In this document: in pieces, positions 5,148-6,923 of the stretch | How positions within the stretch are numbered: position 1 is the stretch's first letter | Layout: the number at the start of each line of letters is the position of its first letter | NCBI GenBank assembly: GCA_023410295.1 | Contig: JAEYPY010000167.1 | Coordinates: 1-6,923, forward strand | DNA length: 6,923 nucleotides | Source of the DNA: Pseudomonadota bacterium | GTDB lineage: Bacteria; Pseudomonadota; Alphaproteobacteria; Caulobacterales; Aquidulcibacteraceae | Reading direction: 5' to 3' | Notes under the pieces: model-generated | The model's database searches: none | Seen by the model: only the letters and a program-made list of their open reading frames with translations | What the model was told of the DNA's origin: nothing | Position numbers and translations under genes: made by a program

Positions 5148-5538
5148 GCGCGGCTCTCCAGAGTTTCAGATTGTAGAGGATGGCGTAGCTGGTCGACACC
5201 GTGAACGGGACGGCGATGGTGGCGGCGATCTCAGGCGTGCCGGCAGCCGTGTGCGCCGTGGTGAGGATGGCGAGAATGCTGGCGGCGGTGATGATGGGGG
5301 GCGCGATAAGGGCAGCCGCACCACGCATCCGCGAACTCATCCACTCCAGCGCCTTTTTCAGCACCAGCGTCAGCGCGCCGGAGATGGCGCCCTGCACCAG
5401 CGCGGCGGTGAGCGCCTGATCGAGCGGGTGATGGCGGTTGGCGAAGAAGGCCCAGCCGCCCATGGCGAGGAAGCCGAAAGCGACGTGTGCCAGCGTGGAG
5501 GACGCCGCCCATTCGCGCGCGGCTTTCAACGCGCTCAT
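5134..5538 (-). CDS. Small four-helix membrane protein of the lipid cluster
   Basis: A 134-residue hypothetical inner-membrane protein whose family I cannot name. Four hydrophobic spans are apparent at about 16-33, 42-59, 74-94 and 102-124, with a basic loop (LKKALEWMSSRMRG, 60-73) between the second and third and a basic tail (KLWRAAHGRR). Conserved-looking features are HHPLDQAL (36-43), GTPEIAAT (99-106) and PFTVSTSYAILYNL (110-123), but no catalytic motif is evident. It is first in the minus-strand pair and its last 14 bases overlap the start of the CDP-alcohol transferase, so the two are likely made together. A role as partner, lipid transporter or stabiliser of the transferase is inference from position only. 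The start at ATG 5538 has a weak ribosome binding site and lies 15 bases from the divergent CdsA-like frame. Confidence 0.82.
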   Translation of the reverse strand: MSALKAAREWAASSTLAHVAFGFLAMGGWAFFANRHHPLDQALTAALVQGAISGALTLVLKKALEWMSSRMRGAAALIAPPIITAASILAILTTAHTAAGTPEIAATIAVPFTVSTSYAILYNLKLWRAAHGRR

Positions 5539-5553
5539 TGACGGCGCTCGCGG

Positions 5554-6546
5554 ATGGAAGGAAATGAAAAGCGCTGCATGTGGCCTGAAATCTCTTCGTT
5601 CGTGACGTCGCCGCTCGGCTTCGGCTTCGCCGCCGTGCTGGCGCTGCTGATTCTCGGCACGCTGGCGGCGATCATCCTGCCGGCGGCGCAGCCGGGCAAG
5701 TGGGCCGATCTCGCCCCGCGCATGCGTTCGTGGTGGGTGATCGCGATTTTGGTGGGCGGCGCGCTGCTGCTGGGCTGGCAGGCGACGGCGGTGCTGTTCG
5801 CGCTGATTTCGTTCCTAGCGCTGAAAGAATTTCTGACTCTGGCGCCGACGCGCAAGGAAGACCGGCTGATCGTCTTTCTCGCCTACGTTTCGGTGGCGCT
5901 GAATTACGGGCTGATCTTCGCCGACCTTTTGTTTGAGGACAGCTATCAGGTCTATGTCGTCTTCATCCCGGTTTATGCGTTTCTGGTCGCGGCGGCGACA
6001 ATGGCGTGGATCGGGCGCACCGATGGATATCTGGCGACCGTCGGGATCGTGCATTGGGGCACGGTCGTGTGCGTCTACAACATCGGCTACATCGCCTGGC
6101 TCATGCGCACCCCCGACACCGAAGCCCCCGCCGGCGCGGCGGGGCTGGTGTTTTTCCTGCTCTTCATCACGCAGCTCAACGACGTGGCGCAATATTGCTG
6201 GGGCAAGGCGCTGGGGCGGACGAAAATCACGCCGAAGGTCTCGCCGAACAAGACATGGGAAGGCGCGATCGGCGGCTGGCTGACGGCGGCGGCGGTGTTT
6301 TATTTCCTGGCGCCCTATTTCACGCCGCTCGCGCCATTGGAGGCGGCGATCTGCGGCGTCCTCGTGCCGATGGCCGGCTTCTTCGGCGACATCACCATGA
6401 GCGCGATCAAGCGCGACATTGGCGTCAAAGATACATCGCGCCTCATTCCAGGACATGGCGGCGTGCTGGATCGGCTGGATAGTCTGACGTTTGCGGCGCC
6501 GGTCTATTTTCACTTGCTGGCGTATTTCGCGATCGAGCGGTTCTGA
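5554..6546 (+). CDS. Phosphatidate cytidylyltransferase (CdsA-like, YnbB-type)
   Basis: Makes CDP-diacylglycerol from phosphatidate and CTP in the inner membrane. The protein has 330 residues and about eight hydrophobic spans. The full C-terminal CdsA signature is present: SAIKRDIGVKD (283-293) followed by PGHGGVLDRLD (299-309), carrying the metal and nucleotide residues. An upstream conserved block reads TQLNDVAQYCWG and KVSPNKTWEG. The segments FALISFLALKE and SAIKRDIGVKD fit what I remember of E. coli YnbB better than housekeeping CdsA, so a second, accessory enzyme is likely; I leave the symbol blank. The start is ambiguous: ATG 5554 gives MEGNEKRC first, ATG 5578 gives MWPEISSF. GGAAGGA (5556-5562) is too far from 5578 to decide. 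The stop overlaps the next gene's ATG (TGATG, 6544-6548), indicating coupled translation with the acyltransferase. Confidence 0.93.
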   Translation: MEGNEKRCMWPEISSFVTSPLGFGFAAVLALLILGTLAAIILPAAQPGKWADLAPRMRSWWVIAILVGGALLLGWQATAVLFALISFLALKEFLTLAPTRKEDRLIVFLAYVSVALNYGLIFADLLFEDSYQVYVVFIPVYAFLVAAATMAWIGRTDGYLATVGIVHWGTVVCVYNIGYIAWLMRTPDTEAPAGAAGLVFFLLFITQLNDVAQYCWGKALGRTKITPKVSPNKTWEGAIGGWLTAAAVFYFLAPYFTPLAPLEAAICGVLVPMAGFFGDITMSAIKRDIGVKDTSRLIPGHGGVLDRLDSLTFAAPVYFHLLAYFAIERF

Positions 6547-6923
6547 TGCTGCAGATCATTCGCCGTTACGCGCTGATGCTGATCGTGCGACCTGTGGCGC
6601 GGCTTTTGTTCGGACTCGATGTGATCGGCCATGAGAAGCTGCCGCAGGATGGGCCGGCGATCGTGGCGGCGAACCATAACAGCCACGTCGATACACTGGT
6701 GCTGCTGTGCCTGTTTCCATCGAGGCTTTTGCCGAAGCTCCGGCCCGTCGCGGCGGCGGATCATTTCGACAAGGGCGGCTTCGGCTCCTGGTTCTCGCGC
6801 AACATCATCGGCATCATTCCGATCAAGCGCGGCGGCGCGGCCAAAGGCGAGGACGTGCTCTTAGGCGCCAAGCAAGCGCTGGAGCGCGGCGAAATCCTGG
6901 TGCTGTTTCCGGAAGGCTCACGC
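6546..6923 (+). CDS. PlsC-type 1-acylglycerol-3-phosphate acyltransferase, N-terminal 126 residues (truncated by window edge)
   Basis: An acyltransferase that probably transfers an acyl chain to lysophosphatidate to give phosphatidate, at the inner membrane. The frame begins at ATG 6546, overlapping the CdsA-like stop, and remains open to the last base. Family motifs are all visible: NHNSHVD (43-49, catalytic His44 and Asp49 of the HxxxxD motif), GIIPIKR (89-95) and FPEGSR (121-126), which ends exactly at the window edge. An N-terminal hydrophobic stretch (about 8-24) may anchor it. It gives the cluster the step just before the CdsA-like enzyme. Other members of the superfamily use acceptors other than lysophosphatidate, so the substrate is inferred from context. 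The C-terminus and any fused domain are outside the window. Confidence 0.93.
   Translation, partial: MLQIIRRYALMLIVRPVARLLFGLDVIGHEKLPQDGPAIVAANHNSHVDTLVLLCLFPSRLLPKLRPVAAADHFDKGGFGSWFSRNIIGIIPIKRGGAAKGEDVLLGAKQALERGEILVLFPEGSR

Noticed and set aside
5815..6513. Minus-strand open frame of 232 codons opposite the CdsA-like gene
   Set aside because: It is antisense to a gene with the full CdsA signature, and its composition is that of a shadow frame.

Overview
High-GC chromosomal DNA of an alphaproteobacterium. The best lineage evidence is a circularly permuted, two-piece tmRNA gene of the alphaproteobacterial kind. Its tag peptide, ANDNNAEEFALAA, resembles the Caulobacter tag. The adaptor next to it is the short alpha-type SspB, ending in VVSLDAFRKK. 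Order Caulobacterales or a Hyphomonas/Maricaulis relative is plausible but is inference.

Layout: (1) Positions 1-1812, minus strand: an apparent operon aqpZ-like aquaporin > DUF2459 membrane-anchored protein > thyA (thymidylate synthase, truncated by the window edge). The aquaporin and DUF2459 genes overlap by 46 bases. (2) Positions 1952-3031, plus strand: an exported metallo-beta-lactamase-fold hydrolase, divergent from the aquaporin. (3) About 3056-3473, plus strand: ssrA, with the acceptor piece first, then an intervening segment that is removed, then the coding piece carrying the tag. No protein-coding call is justified here. (4) About 3474-3847: no gene seen, only a few inverted repeats. 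(5) Positions 3848-4348: sspB with a GTG start, followed by a strong rho-independent terminator. (6) Positions 4461-6923: a lipid-metabolism cluster built around a very short divergent junction. On the minus strand are a small four-helix membrane protein and a CDP-alcohol phosphatidyltransferase. On the plus strand are a CdsA-like phosphatidate cytidylyltransferase and a PlsC-type acyltransferase (truncated by the window edge).

Two gene sets appear to work together. ssrA and sspB belong to one quality-control route: tmRNA tags polypeptides on stalled ribosomes, and SspB delivers tagged proteins to ClpXP. The lipid genes could form a pathway from lysophosphatidate to phosphatidate (PlsC), CDP-diacylglycerol (CdsA-like) and a phospholipid of unknown head group (CDP-alcohol transferase). 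The set resembles the E. coli ynbA/ynbB accessory pair rather than the housekeeping pathway, and the transferase departs from the canonical catalytic motif.

The most notable items are the split tmRNA, its linkage to its own adaptor gene, and the non-canonical lipid cluster.
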